A stretch of 64,000 bases of DNA from Gorsachius magnificus (Eukaryota; Chordata; Aves; Pelecaniformes; Ardeidae), in NCBI GenBank assembly GCA_034008185.1, contig CM067081.1:248001-312000 (forward strand), given 5' to 3'. How positions within the stretch are numbered: the first letter of the stretch is position 1; each line of letters starts with the position of its first letter. Positions 22,193 to 33,575 of this stretch are shown here, piece after piece. The position numbers and the translations under genes were made by a program. The notes beneath the pieces were generated by a model. It did not search any database, was not told the DNA's origin, and saw only the letters and a list, made by a program, of their open reading frames with translations.

Positions 22193-24582
22193 CACTTTGC
22201 TGATTGTCACACACGGGACTGGGCATTAAGTGATCTTCTCCAGATCCTTCCTCAGGACCCGAGCTGAGTGTCGCTGCAAGCCTTGCCCCCTTTGCTTCGC
22301 TGCCTGTCTCTCGGGCCGCGAGTGGGGCTGCGCCATACGCAGCTATAACGCGCCCCAGAGCCGTGTCTCTGCCACACGGGCTGTCAGAACTGATCGGAAG
22401 CCGGAGGCGCTCGAGGTTCGCTGCTGCAGACCTGCCCATAATGGCTCAAAACCACATCCCGGACAGCCCTGCTGCCGCCGCGGGGGAGCTGGAGCAGCTG
22501 GGGCTGGCTGCGCTCCTCCGGACCTTCTTCCCTTCTCCCCTTCTCCCAGCCCTCCCTGGCATCAACAAGGTCAGCGTCAGCCCAGGCCCCTTTCCCTCCG
22601 CCCATCTGTCCCGTTTTCCACCGGTCCCGTCCCATCCCTCCCCTCCTGCTCCTCACCCGTCCCCCTGCCCCGCACCTGAGCTCAGAGCCCCCTCCCTCCT
22701 GCTCTGCGTTTCCCACTCATTTCTTCTCCAAGCGCTTTCTCTCCCGGCATCCTCCCCGTACACGATGTCCAGTGAGAGGTTGCGGAGGTTGCCTCCCTCT
22801 TTCCTTCACGTCCTCCTCCGCCCGCCCCATTGATGGTTCTTCAGCCGTTCTTCCTATGCTAAATCCAGGCTGTTTGTGTCCCATCTCTCCTTGCTGTTTT
22901 GCGTCCTGTTCCTTCTTTCCCCCCACGCCCTCTTTTTTCACCTTTCTGGAGGCGACTGGAGGATTGGTCCTGGGGAGATGGGCTGGGTGCTCAATAGGCT
23001 GTGGCTGGAAAATGCCCCCGCCTGGTGTGACCATGCAAGTGCCAGCAGCCGTACTGCTGACCTGCTGGGATAAAGCTAATTCCCTGTGGCAGGGACTGAC
23101 GAGCTGATCCTGGCCATGTCCTCCGCTTGCTGATGGACAAAAGCTTCATCCCTGCCCTCTCTTCTCAGCCACAGGGATGTAGGTTCTGCTGAGGGTGGTG
23201 CTCACAGGTTTGCTGGGGTTTCCACGCAGCAGCCATGGCCCGAGGAGCGCGTTGGCTGCACCAGGTCCAGACTTTGCAGACTTCCCCGGTGGTTAAAACC
23301 ACCACAGGTACTTCAGGATTGTGCTGCTGCAAAATGCCTCTGCCTGGGGCCGTGCTTGAAGACTCAGATGACAACGGCCACCCCCGAGGTCATGAGGGGC
23401 TGAACGTGTGTGCGGAGCCTGCGCCGCCCGCATTGGGCTGGCTGTCCAAGGCTGATGCTGGAGTGAGGTGGGTGTGGGTGGCAGGCACCAAACCGTAAGG
23501 GTCTGGATGGGAGCTGTGCATCCAGCCTCCTGCTGCAGCCAGGGGAGGTCATGGCACGGCTCCGTTCTCATGCCGAGGAGACCAGCGCCACTGGAGATGC
23601 CCTTGGGCATCGGAGACATCCACGTGGGGCTGGTAGATGTGACACAGGACCTACAAGACACCCGTGTCCCTCTAGGTCAGTGGCTGGAGATGAGGAGGGA
23701 TAGAATAGGGCATCTTGGAGGTGTGTTAAAAGTCGATGGAGCATTTACACGCACAAGACTGGCGGAACAAAGTATTCCTCTAAAATGTTCGTGTGTCAAA
23801 TTCAAGCAGTTTTAAGGTTTCAGTTACAAAACAGCGCTAAAATAATTTGCCACTTTAAACACATTCTTGCTTTTTTTTTCTTACAAATATTTTGGTAAAC
23901 CTGGGAGGAGTGAATGACAGACGAAGAAATCGATGGATGCAGATATTTCTTCCCAGAAAAATGAGCTCCTGGCTTTCCTCAGCTCCTGCATGGGGGTTTT
24001 GGAGTGATCTGGCAGAGGCTGGAGGACTGTGGTCCCTTGCAGGCTGCGCAGTGGGGACCATAAGGACCCTTTGTGCTTGCAGGATGGCATGATCTCCACC
24101 CCTGCTTTCACGTCCTTCTCGCTTCTCCTCGCCCATGCGTGCAGCTGGGCTGATAAAATTCAGCTGCCCATCTCGTTAGCGAGCTGGTTCTCATCCCGGG
24201 AGCTGGGCTTTTCTAAAGGTGCCTGGGCAGCTGGTGACATGGGTGCACTGCTGGAATAGCCTGTGCCTGGGATGCTTGCCACCCTCCGAATCAGGGGGCT
24301 GATCCAGCCCTGGGCACTGCCAGCTCCTGTGCTGCTGGCTGCACCCTCCTGGGAAATGCTGTGCCAGACACTGGCACAGACGGCTGAGCCTGGGTGCCCC
24401 CCCCGCTCCCTGGTGCTGGCTCCTTCCCCGGCACAGGCAGTGGTGGTGGCCGATCCCAGGCACCCACCTCCAGCCTGGCCAGGGCAATGCATCCCCTCTG
24501 CCAGTGTCACTCCTGGTAGCACCAACCCTGCTCCTCCAGGCCCCTGAAGCAGCGATGCCGCTGCAGCATCCATACATCCATA
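22193..24582. other. Intergenic, CpG-richer start, no proven gene
   Basis: 22290-22500 is locally CpG-rich (GGGCCGCGAG, AACGCGCCCC, GCCGCCGCGG). It contains an ATG at 22441 opening a frame that reads MAQNHIPDSPAAAAGELEQ and meets a GT dinucleotide after AACAAG near 22569, a possible first-exon shape. I recognise no protein and find no partner exon, so I do not call a gene. The rest is unremarkable. Confidence 0.4.
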
Positions 24583-24926
24583 TAAATATCTCAAGGGTGG
24601 GTGTCATGAGGATGGAGCCAGACTCTGCAGTGGTGCCCAGAGCCAGGACAAGGGGCCATGGGCACAAACTGAAGCAGAAGAGGTTCCAGTTGAACATGAG
24701 GAAAAATTTCTTTACTTTGAGGGTGCCCGAGCCCTAGCCCAGGCTGCCCAGGGGGGTGTGGAGTCTCCTTCTCTGGAGATCTTCAACCCCCGCCTGGATG
24801 AAGTCCTGTGTAACATGCTCTAGGAGAACCTGCTTGAGCAGGGGGGTTGGACTGGGTGATCTCCAGAGGTCCCTTCCAACCCTTGTGATTCTGCGATTCT
24901 GTGATCCATCCGTCCATCCATCCATC
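24583..24926 (+). mobile_element. CR1 LINE 3' fragment with (CCAT)n at its end
   Basis: Plus-oriented CR1 3' region (TATCTCAAGGGTGGGTGTC through GGTCCCTTCCAACCC) ending with the degenerate tail TGATTCTGCGATTCTGTGAT at about 24903. A short (CCAT)n microsatellite follows directly (24903-24926) and may have grown from the tail. Confidence 0.9.
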
Positions 24927-25993
24927 CCGCAGCTCCCTTGGCCACCTCTGCTGGCCCCGAGCTCCGACGCAGCCAGGCACCACGTCTCATTCTGTGTAGG
25001 AATGCCTGCAATCCTAAACAGACAAACTTAGCAGGGTGGGACCTCTGCCTTGGGGGGGTTGTGCGTGTTGAATGCCGTGCTCCACAATTGTGTTTGTGGA
25101 AATATTATTTTTTTTTTTATGGTCAAAATCTTCCTGTGTTTCCTCAGGTGTGGGGGGCTGCTGCTGAGCCTGTGACATCTGCAGCTGCCTCTGCTTGGAG
25201 GCTGATTTGTACTGAGATGATTCAGCCTGCAGAAAATAGTTCCTGCAGACCAATGTGTCTCTAACCCCATGCATGGCAAGGTTCCTGAGGGGCTGAAGGG
25301 AGGGGTGGTCACCCCCTGGCCTGGGGGCAGTGCGCGGTCACGCACCCAAGGAGGGCTCCCGAGCCCCAAACTCTTCCTCCCATCCCCTGGAGGAGCACAG
25401 CCCCCAGGCTGCCTCTCACATTGCTATGGGGAAGCTCTTCCAAATTCCTTTTATTGCATTAATCACTGAGTGTTGTGCATCAAGCTCAATAATCTATTCA
25501 AAACACGGGCTGCTATTTATACGGATGAGCTGAGGTATTTGCAAAAGTCATTGCATTGGGTCCGTGCGTCTGGGTGCTCGGCACTTTTGAGAAGTCAGAC
25601 CCCTTTTTTTAGGACTCATCACGCCTGTTTTTTCCAAAGCTTGGCTGTGCCTTGCCACAACATCACATCAGTCCAAGCGGGGCCCTGAGGACGGGGGATG
25701 CAAAGCGGCGCGGGTGTAATTGAGTGCTCGGTGGGAAGGGAGGCAGGGCAGGCACAGAGCCCCGCAGGGACCAACACGCTTATAACGGTGTGGTGCAAAG
25801 GGGGGCTGGAGGAGTGGGGGGGCGGCGTCCCAGGGCCCCCCGGCTGGAGGGCACTGGCGGAGCTGCGGAGCAGGGCACAGCCTTTCCTCCGTACCCGCCT
25901 TCCTCTCAGGGTCAGGGACGCGGTGAGCTCTTTGCATTGTGGATTTGGGGCTGGAAGGATCTCTAGGGCGCTGGGAGTGGGGGTCCCTCTTCT
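24927..25993. other. Intergenic, no gene recognised
   Basis: Contains a T-run at about 25107-25119. No other recognisable element. Confidence 0.45.
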
Positions 25994-26442
25994 CCAGGGC
26001 TCCAGAGACTTATTTCTTATTTAGACCCAATGCTACCTTGCATTGCATGAGTGCAATGCAGAGGAGGGTTCTCTACCGTGTGTATGTACAACCCCTTGCA
26101 CAAGGGACTACCTGAGAGGAGGCTGTAGCGAGGTGGGGGTCGGCCTCTTCTCCCTGGTAACAGACGATAGGACGAGGGGGAATGGCTTGAAGTTGCACCA
26201 GGGCAGGTTTAGGCTAGACATTAGGAAAAACTTCTTCACCGAGAGGGCTGTCAGGCTCTGGAATGGGCTGCCCAGGGAGGTGGTGGAGTCCCCATCCCTG
26301 GGGGATTTAAAAGAAGGAGATGAGGTGCTGAGGGCCAGGGTTTAGTGGTGGGATGGCAGGGTGAGGTTAACGGTTGGACTCGATGATCTTAAAGGGCTTT
26401 TCCAACCAAAGGAATTCTATGATTCTATGATTCTAGGAGTCT
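25994..26442 (+). mobile_element. CR1-derived element with unusual 5' segment (copy A)
   Basis: The right part is a CR1 3' end: GACATTAGGAAAAACTTCTTC, CTTAAAGGGCTTTTCCAACC and tail ATTCTATGATTCTATG at about 26420-26437. The left ~110 bp (from CCAGGGCTCCAGAGAC through TTAGACCCAATGC, an inverted TTGCATTGCATGAGTGCAATGCA and ACAACCCCTTGCACAAGGG) is not the usual CR1 body. A second copy at 55637-56084 in opposite orientation shares the same left junction, the same segment and nearly the same length, so the unit behaves as a defined element. Confidence 0.8.
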
Positions 26443-28547
26443 GGCGCAGAGATGCCAGATTCCTGATTAACCACAAACATGTGAGGAGCCTTCCCTCGCC
26501 CGCCTGTGAGATCAGCCCCTCTCCGGCTGCCATGGTGTGGTTTTGGGAGCTGGGCTTGCTGCGTTAGGGATGACAGAGCAGGGCGAGCAGGCAGGAGCAA
26601 AGCACGCATGGGGGATGTACGGGAAGGCGATGCCGGCGTGGGCGGCCGGTGCCCGCAGCTCGCCTGGGTGGGCTGCACATCCCACACCTGGCTGCCAGGG
26701 GAGAGCTGCCGATGCGCTCAGGCCACGCGATGCTTCTGTTGTTTTCCTTCCCACGATAGGGGGCCAGGAACCACCACTGAAACCTTTCTCTCCCACCCCT
26801 CACCTCCCTCCTGAAGGCTGGTTGCTTGTGGGGATGGCTCCCCCCACGGACGGCAGCGAGGGGGGGGCTCCATCCATCCCCTCTCCCCCCGCAGCGCCGG
26901 GAAGCCGCATCCTCGACCTGAGCCCGTGTGCTGGGGACGTGCGGGGCAAACCGGAGGCGCCTGCGGGCGAAAGCCTTCTGCAGCGACGCCAGCAAGACTT
27001 CTGCAGACCCATCCGTAACCCTTAGGCGGCCCTGTAGGAATGTGGTTTTTTTTTTCTCCTAGGTTGTAGCTTTTCGTTTAAATTAGGATTAAAGGATTTT
27101 AGGAAAGCAGGATCCACGGGGCTGCTTGGGGTAGCTGTGGGAGATGCCTCCTCAGAGTCGTGTCTGTACGAATGCAGTTTTGCAGCGGTGATTAGGTTGT
27201 GGAGGGAGGGCTCCGACGCTGAGCGGCTCCTCCGGCGCAGAGCTCCTCGCGGCACCGAGATCCCCGCTGCAGGTGCGGTGGATCCTGGCTTATTTGCAGT
27301 TTAACGTTCGCGTTTTGCAAGGGGTGAGTAGCTGTTGGCATGGCAGCGCAGGGTGCACAGGCTTCAGCATTAATAGCGTCCTGTCTGTTAATGCATCACG
27401 TGTTTTTATCTCATGCAATATTTATACTGAATTGTTTTAAATCATTTACAGAATTAGGTAGTTATTATTTTGACTGATTTTATTTTTAAAGACAGTCCAC
27501 TGTCGTGCTTTGTTTCTGTGGAGCATGCCCCTTGGACTTTTTTGATCCAGGATAATTTAGACATGAAATGTGTCTCCCACTGAGTGTGAAGAGGGAATCA
27601 GGTCTGTTGTTTAAAACACAATTGCTTTCTCACGCATGGAGTCAATATTTCAGCATGCAGCAACCTAAGAGTTTTGTTTTTAGGTACTTGCATCAGCTCC
27701 TCATCTGGGCTGCGCTATGGGTAGTTCCTGTTTTGAGTTTTGGCATGTAAGAGCTGACTGTTATTGCAGAAGCTGCTGAAAAAAATCTGCATCCCGTTCT
27801 AACTTGTGTGAGCCTGGGTCTGACCCAGGCTCCAGCGCTCTCCACATGGGTCCAGGGCAGCAGCGCTTCCCTTCCTCCGGCCAGCGCGGACCTCCAGCTG
27901 GCGCAGGTTTTCCTCCAACAAAAAGCTCTTTCCAAGCGCCTGGGTGAATTTTATTTCTGCTGGGTTTGCGCTGGAAAAGAGGTGCAGAGCAAGTTGAGCT
28001 GGGTCCCCGAACCAAAAGGAAAGGGAGAGAGAAGCTAGGAGGTAAGAAAGGATCATGGGCAGCCAACTGCAGACCTAGGGCTTTGTTCTCTGACCTGCTG
28101 TGAGCCCCGGTCCCTTAGACCCCCCCAGTTACCCCAGTTACCGGCGGTTTCTGATGCCTGAGAGCACCTTGTGTGCCCCTGCAAACATTTGACCTTCCCT
28201 CTCCTGGTCTCCAACTTCTTCCTTCTGCTCCGGGCTTACAGGACATCGGTTTCAGGTGTTTGTGCAATAGGGGCTGATTCCACCTCCGTTCACTCTGGCC
28301 TAAGTAAAAGAACTTGGAATAAAAATGCACTTACATCGTGTTGAAACCGAGTGAGGAGAACATGTGGACTTTGCCATTTACCCCTAACAGGAGCGTCAGT
28401 ACATGCTGCCATACACTGCAGACCACAGGTCTTCCTAATTCGGGTTCCTACCTCTGGCTGTGGCTTTTAGCAGGTCGGAGAAGGGGTACAGGGCGTTTGC
28501 CAGTGATGGAAGAGCTTAAGCATCGAAAATAACAATCTGCAGTGTTT
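26443..28547. other. Intergenic, one orphan ORF noted
   Basis: No established gene. A minus-strand frame at 27022-27255 (77 codons) reads SRSASEPSLHNLITAAK and then a Pro/Ser- and Lys/Arg-rich segment. It looks less like a CR1 or chance frame than its neighbours, but I do not recognise it. 27380-27660 is AT-rich. Confidence 0.4.
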
Positions 28548-28564
28548 TCTGCCTTTGCTTTCAG
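28548..28564 (+). other. Predicted 3' splice site before OR coding exon
   Basis: TCTGCCTTTGCTTTCAG with AG at 28563-28564, only 7 bp before the ATG at 28572. It is a strong polypyrimidine acceptor, consistent with a non-coding 5' exon. Confidence 0.65.
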
Positions 28565-28571
28565 GTGAAGC

Positions 28572-29531
28572 ATGCCACCCTTCAACCTTACCAGCTTGAC
28601 ACCAGCAACATTCATCCTGGCTGGCATCCCAGGCATGGAGAAGTCGCACATCTGGATCTCAATCCCATTCTGCTCCATGTATCTGGCTGCCCTGCTGGGA
28701 AATGGTGTCATGTTGTTTGTCATACGGACAGAACGTAGCCTCCACCAGCCCATGTACCTCTTCCTGTCCATGCTGGCCGTCGCCGACCTGGTGCTGTCCA
28801 CCACGACTCTGCCCAAGATGCTGGCCCTGTTCTGGTTCAGTGCTGGGGAGATTTCCTTTGGTGCCTGCCTGACCCAGATGTTCTTCCTGCACTTCAGCTT
28901 CTCAGCAGAGTCGGTGATCCTGCTGGCCATGGCCTTTGATCGGTTTGTTGCTATCTGTTACCCCCTGCGGTACGTGGTGGTGCTGACCCAGTCAACTGTG
29001 GTCAAAGCTGGGTTGGTGGCTTTGCTGAGAAGTTTCTGCATCATTTTCCCATGTATATTTCTTTTGAAAAGACTGCCGTTCTGTGGGCACAATGTCATCC
29101 CGCACACCTACTGCGAGCACATGAGCATCGCCCGGCTGGCCTGCGCCGACATCTCCGTCAATATCTTGTATGGCCTCGCAGTGCCTTTTGCAGCAATAGT
29201 GGTAGATGTTGTACTCATCGCTGTCTCCTATGTCTTAATTCTCCTGGCATTATTCAGACTCCCTTCCAGGACCGCCCGCCACAAGGCTTTCCACACCTGT
29301 GTCTCTCATGTCTGTGTTATATTGCTTTTCTATATTCCCGCTTTCTTCACCGTTTTAACGCACCGCTATGGTCAGCAAATCCCTCACCACATCCATATTC
29401 TGCTGGCCAACCTGTACGTGCTCTTCCCCCCGCTGCTCAACCCCATCGTGTATGGTGTGCGCACACAACAGATAAAAGAGAAGGTTGTGAATGTGTTCCT
29501 CTGCCCCAAGAGCCATTTGCTGCAGGAATAA
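28572..29531 (+). CDS. Olfactory receptor, class I, OR52-like (copy 3)
   Basis: Intact 319-residue single-exon odorant receptor in the plasma membrane. Landmarks: NLT glycosylation site (5-7), GIPGMEKSHIWIS (18-30), GN in helix 1 (43-44), LHQPMYLFLSMLAVADL (57-73), Cys99, MAFDRFVAIC (120-129), [13 protein letters not shown] in loop 2, SY in helix 5, KAFHTCVSH before helix 6 and LLNPIVYG in helix 7. The intracellular helix 3 motif is DRF rather than DRY, a conservative change that alone does not make it a pseudogene. It is less similar to copies 1 and 2 at DNA level than they are to each other in the loop 2 region. It lies 7.5 kb downstream of the ubiquilin gene in the same orientation, and the provirus lies about 4 kb beyond its end. 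Confidence 0.95.
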   Translation: MPPFNLTSLTPATFILAGIPGMEKSHIWISIPFCSMYLAALLGNGVMLFVIRTERSLHQPMYLFLSMLAVADLVLSTTTLPKMLALFWFSAGEISFGACLTQMFFLHFSFSAESVILLAMAFDRFVAICYPLRYVVVLTQSTVVKAGLVALLRSFCIIFPCIFLLKRLPFCGHNVIPHTYCEHMSIARLACADISVNILYGLAVPFAAIVVDVVLIAVSYVLILLALFRLPSRTARHKAFHTCVSHVCVILLFYIPAFFTVLTHRYGQQIPHHIHILLANLYVLFPPLLNPIVYGVRTQQIKEKVVNVFLCPKSHLLQE

Positions 29532-29829
29532 GAGTGGGATGGTCACACTCAGGGAGTGATGAGCACCTTGGTGGGAATCCAGGCTCCCCACCCCAAATGC
29601 TCTCTTGGCGCTGTTTTGGGAGCATGCCCAAGGCTCCTGCTACCACAGGGCACCTGACGCCCCTGCATCACCTTCCCCAACAGTTTGTAGACAACGTAAG
29701 ACAAAGACAAAAGTCGGGATCTCTAACGGGCAGTGGAAGGAGAGCAATCAAAGAAAAGAGAACCTGGGTCTGTCACCCGTGGGAAGTGCCCTCCAAGGTG
29801 GAGGCAGGTGGCTGTTGCTGTAGCGTGAC

Positions 29830-29835
29830 AATAAA
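29830..29835 (+). terminator. Candidate poly(A) signal of OR copy 3
   Basis: AATAAA about 300 bp after the stop codon, inside a non-repetitive 3' flank. No transcript evidence. Confidence 0.4.
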
Positions 29836-30047
29836 TCTACATCTCGGCTGTTCTCCCTAGAGTCAGGAGAAAAGACATGTAATGGACTTGTTCTTCTGAA
29901 CCACAGGGGTGTGACAGACTTCACTTTAGCAATTGCTTCTTTATTAAAATTCATAGTATTGAAAAAGTTCCCAAAGGGAATAACACGGGAATAAAACCAA
30001 GTGCTACACACTAATGGGTGCACTGGTCTCTTTATTAACCATATTAC

Positions 30048-30610
30048 ACAGAACCACACAGAATCCCAGCACGGCCGGGGTTGGCAGGGCCCTCGGGAGC
30101 TCCCCCAGTGCCACCCCCCTGCCCAAGCAGGCTCACCCAGAGCAGGGGGCACAGGACAGCGGCCAGGCGGGGGTTGAAGATCTCCAGAGAAGGAGACTCC
30201 ACAGCCCCCCTGGGCAGCCTGGGCCAGGGCTCGGCCACCCTCACAGTCAACAAGTTCTTCCTCCCGTTCACCTGGAACCTCTTCTGCTTCAGTCTGTGCC
30301 CATGGCCCCTTGGCCTGGCGCTGGGCACCACTGGGAAGAGTCTGGCTGCGTCCTGGTGACCCCCACCCTTGAGATCTTTGTAGGTGGTGATGAGATCCCC
30401 TCTCAGCCTTCTCTTCTCCAGGCTGAACAAGCCCAGCTCCCTCAGCCTTTCCTCGTAGGGGAGATGCCCCAGTCCCCCCATCATCCTTGTTGCCCTCCTC
30501 TGGACTCTCTCCAGGAGTTCCTCATCCTTCTTGAACTGGGGAGCCCAGAACTGGACCCAGTGCTCCAGGTGGGGTCTCAGCAGGGCAGAGCAGAGGGGGA
30601 GGAGAACCAT
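30048..30610 (-). mobile_element. CR1 LINE fragment
   Basis: Minus-oriented 3' CR1 of about 560 bp, from tail complement (AACCACACAGAATCCCAGC) to the C-terminal ORF2 region (GGTGGGGTCTCAGCAGGGCAG). Same subfamily as at 7.0, 21.8, 50.2 and 61.5 kb. Confidence 0.93.
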
Positions 30611-32504
30611 TACCTTGCCTTGTAATTCACTACATAATTTTTTTTTTATTTAAGCAGAAAGTCATATGAAAAATGTGAACTTTTAACCTTTAACTGCCTT
30701 TAGCTGGAAACTGATAATGATTACTACGTACCCATAAAGAATACGTTTGCCTGAAGAAGCAGCTTTGTTCAAGCATTGCTTAAGATGCAGTAAGAATAAT
30801 TTTGCCATTCCTAATCTTCTGCTAATGCACAGGGCTGATTACACAAAGTGTGTGGCAAATCAGAACCATGAAAGGGTGGAGTCAGGCTGTTCGGAAGGGA
30901 ATCTGACAGCCTGTGGCTAAGGCTGCTGCCTCCATCGCTGGCCAGGGACCTATTTTGTTTTGCTGCTTGAGCACCTTCCACTGTGTTGGAACGACAGAAA
31001 TATTTCAGGCCATCTTCCAGCCCTGACTTCCACTGGTTCATCTGAAATGGGGGGGAGAATGATGATGTGTGGCTCCCTCTGAGCATCCCCATCTCCTCAG
31101 TGGGGTTTGGGGCAAGAGAGGCTGCCCGGAGCTGTTTGTGACTGCCGCTAGCACAACTTCCAGGGAAAGCTTGGTTAGAAATGTGCCAGGCTTTGGTTTT
31201 GACAGATGAGGCCACATTGCTCTTCTGGGTATCTTTAGGATACATATCCTGGTGTAATGCAACCCCCCCCCCCCCCGGCTGCCCAGAAGAGCAAAGTTGC
31301 TCAAGGAATTGCAGTTAGGGGCAGGAAGGGGAAAAGGAGGCAAAATATCAAATACCGATAAGGTTCAGATATGGCCTTGAAGTGCATGGGCATGGGCAGG
31401 AGGCTGGGGTTGGGAACGTGGGGTGGTGAGAGCCCTGTCTTCAGAAATGGTTCTTAGACCCTCTGAAGATGCTTGTGCGGGCCAGCATGGTGATACCTGC
31501 CAGGTTGTCCTACTAGTGGTGGATCTCACAGGACCTGCAGGACGGCATCCACTCCAGCTTCAGGTCGGGGACAGAAACCTCGAGAATGGATCATCTCATT
31601 TTGGTTCTCTCTGGCACAGCCAGGATGGGGCACAGCTCATGTGTTTGGATTGAAAGCCATGGCGAACGGTGCCTGAGCAGCTGTCACGACCTAAAGGGTC
31701 ATGCTCACATCAGCAGCGATAGGGATGGAGGAGGAATGCTGGTCCTGGAGAGAGAAAGCCAGACAACATCTCCCCGGAGCTGAAGTGAGCCCTCCCTTAG
31801 CAGCTTGACAGGTACCAGACCTTGTCCTGGCTTTCGATGCCTTGCATTGTTGCAGAAGGTCTAGGCAGTGTCTGCAAACACCAGCTCCACCTGGAGCATT
31901 TATTTGATTTGCAGGTCACACGCTTGACATGTTTTCTCCCGTCGCTCTTGCCAGTAAGTTCTTTTACAGCCAGCTTCTGCTAAAGCTGGTTTCCTATCCA
32001 TAAAGACACCACATTTTTTGCTCACACAGAGCATTCGCCTCTGTTTGAGAACACCAAAGCTGATTTTTGCTGGCACCTGTGGTGCATAAGCTGTTGTTTG
32101 CCATTTTAGCAGTACAAAGACGACTGTGGATGACTTCGTTTTGCTTTACAGTTACGGTGCCTCCCAGAATTTCCTTCCATCAGCTCCTTCAGCCTAACTT
32201 GTGTCTTGGCTGTCCTTTCTCAGTAATACTTGGAGGGTCCTTCTTCCACTGGCTCAAGTTCCCTACAGAGTTCACCTCTCCAAGTGACCCTTTTGCGCCT
32301 GCTTCTTGACTTTTGAAGTAAGCAACTGTTACTTCAACCTCGATGGGGCCTACCTGCCCACTTCATTTCTTAGCTTTCCTCCTGTTACTCACTTGGTTAC
32401 CTACATATATTGTTTGCATGGAATTATCCATGAGCAGCTTGCTGTAATGTTAACACTTCCAGCCAGCTCTTCCCTGTCGCTGGGGTTGGGACTGGGAAGA
32501 CCAG
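30611..32504. other. Intergenic, no gene recognised
   Basis: Mixed-composition DNA with a poly-C run of about 16 at 31261-31277. No LTR, CR1 tail or coding frame that I can support. Confidence 0.45.
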
Positions 32505-33170
32505 TGATGGAGAGGATCCTTCCCCTCTGCTCAGCACTGGTGAGGCCACGCCTGGAGTTCTGTGTCCAGTTCTAGGCTTCCCAGTACAAGAGAGATATGG
32601 ACATACTGGACTGAGCCCAGCGAAGGGCCACCGAGATGATGAGGGGACAGGAGCACATCCCCTATGAGGAGATGCTGAGAGCTTGGATTGTTCCGCCTGG
32701 AGAGGAAAGGGCTTGGGGGAATCTTACCCCTGTGTATAAATACCTGGTGGGAGGGAATGAGGATGAGGGCACCAGACTCTTTCCAGTGGTGTCCAGTGAT
32801 ACGATAGGAGGTAATGGACACAAACTGGAATACAGGAAATTCCTGTTAGAATCACAGAATGGTTTGGGTTGGCAAAGCCCTTTAAGCTCCCCCAGCCCAA
32901 CCGTTCCCCTACCCCTGCCATCCCACCCCCAAACCCTGGCCCTAAGCACCTCGTTAAACACAAGTAAATCCCTTTTTACTGGGAGGATTGTCAAGCCCTG
33001 GCACAGGTCACCCAGGGAGGTTGTGGAGCCTCCATCCTTGGAGATATTCAAAAGTTGCCTGGTCATGGTCCTGGGCAACTGCTCTGGGTGGCCCTGCTTG
33101 AGCCCGGAGCTGGCCCAGATGACCTCCAGTGGTCCCTGCCAGCCTCTGCCCATCTGGAGCTGTGATGCCC
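32505..33170 (+). mobile_element. CR1 LINE fragment split by a nested CR1
   Basis: An older plus-oriented CR1 (CTCAGCACTGGTGAGGCCACG, CCTATGAGGAGATGCTGAGAG) is interrupted at about 32848 after ATACAGGAAATTCCTGTTAG. It resumes near 32958 with AAATCCCTTTTTACTGGGAGG and continues to GACCTCCAGTGGTCCCTGCC. The interruption is a separate younger CR1 end in opposite orientation. The divergence of the host copy makes it older than most CR1s here. Confidence 0.85.
32849..32957 (-). mobile_element. CR1 3' end nested in another CR1
   Basis: About 109 bp in minus orientation: AATCACAGAATGGTTTGGG (tail complement), GGCAAAGCCCTTTAAGCTCC and CCAACCGTTCCCC, ending near CTAAGCACCTCGTTAA. It breaks a plus-oriented CR1 precisely, so it inserted later. 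Confidence 0.85.
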
Positions 33171-33575
33171 TTGCCCCTGGTGCCCACAGAGTGGATCAGA
33201 CCAGTGGCAGTCAGCAGCCATATACAAAATAGAAAAGACCAAACCCACAGCTACCGTAGATCGGCTTAGGTTCCCCAAGGTCTCTGAAGGCACCACAGAC
33301 CTTGGCTGTTGAAGGAAGATCTCTGAAGAGCCTTTAAACTGCGCCTGTTCTGCTGCCTAGGCCTTGCTTCGCTGCACAGAAATGCTTTTTTTTTTCTGGA
33401 AAACTTCCTACAGCACAAGGAACAGTCAGTGCTAAGGAAGCGGCTGAGCAAACCCCCAAGCCCAGCAGCTGCTCTGCCTTAAGCCTGATCACTGTAATGC
33501 AAACTGCCCCCCCCCCCCTTGCTTTAGCACTTAATACCTTTCTTTCTGTTGGCGCAGATCTTGACGCTCCTTGTC
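33171..33575. other. Spacer before provirus, no gene recognised
   Basis: Contains poly-A/T and poly-C short runs (33387-33398, 33505-33520). Its last five bases, TTGTC (33571-33575), are the left target duplication of the provirus. Confidence 0.5.
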
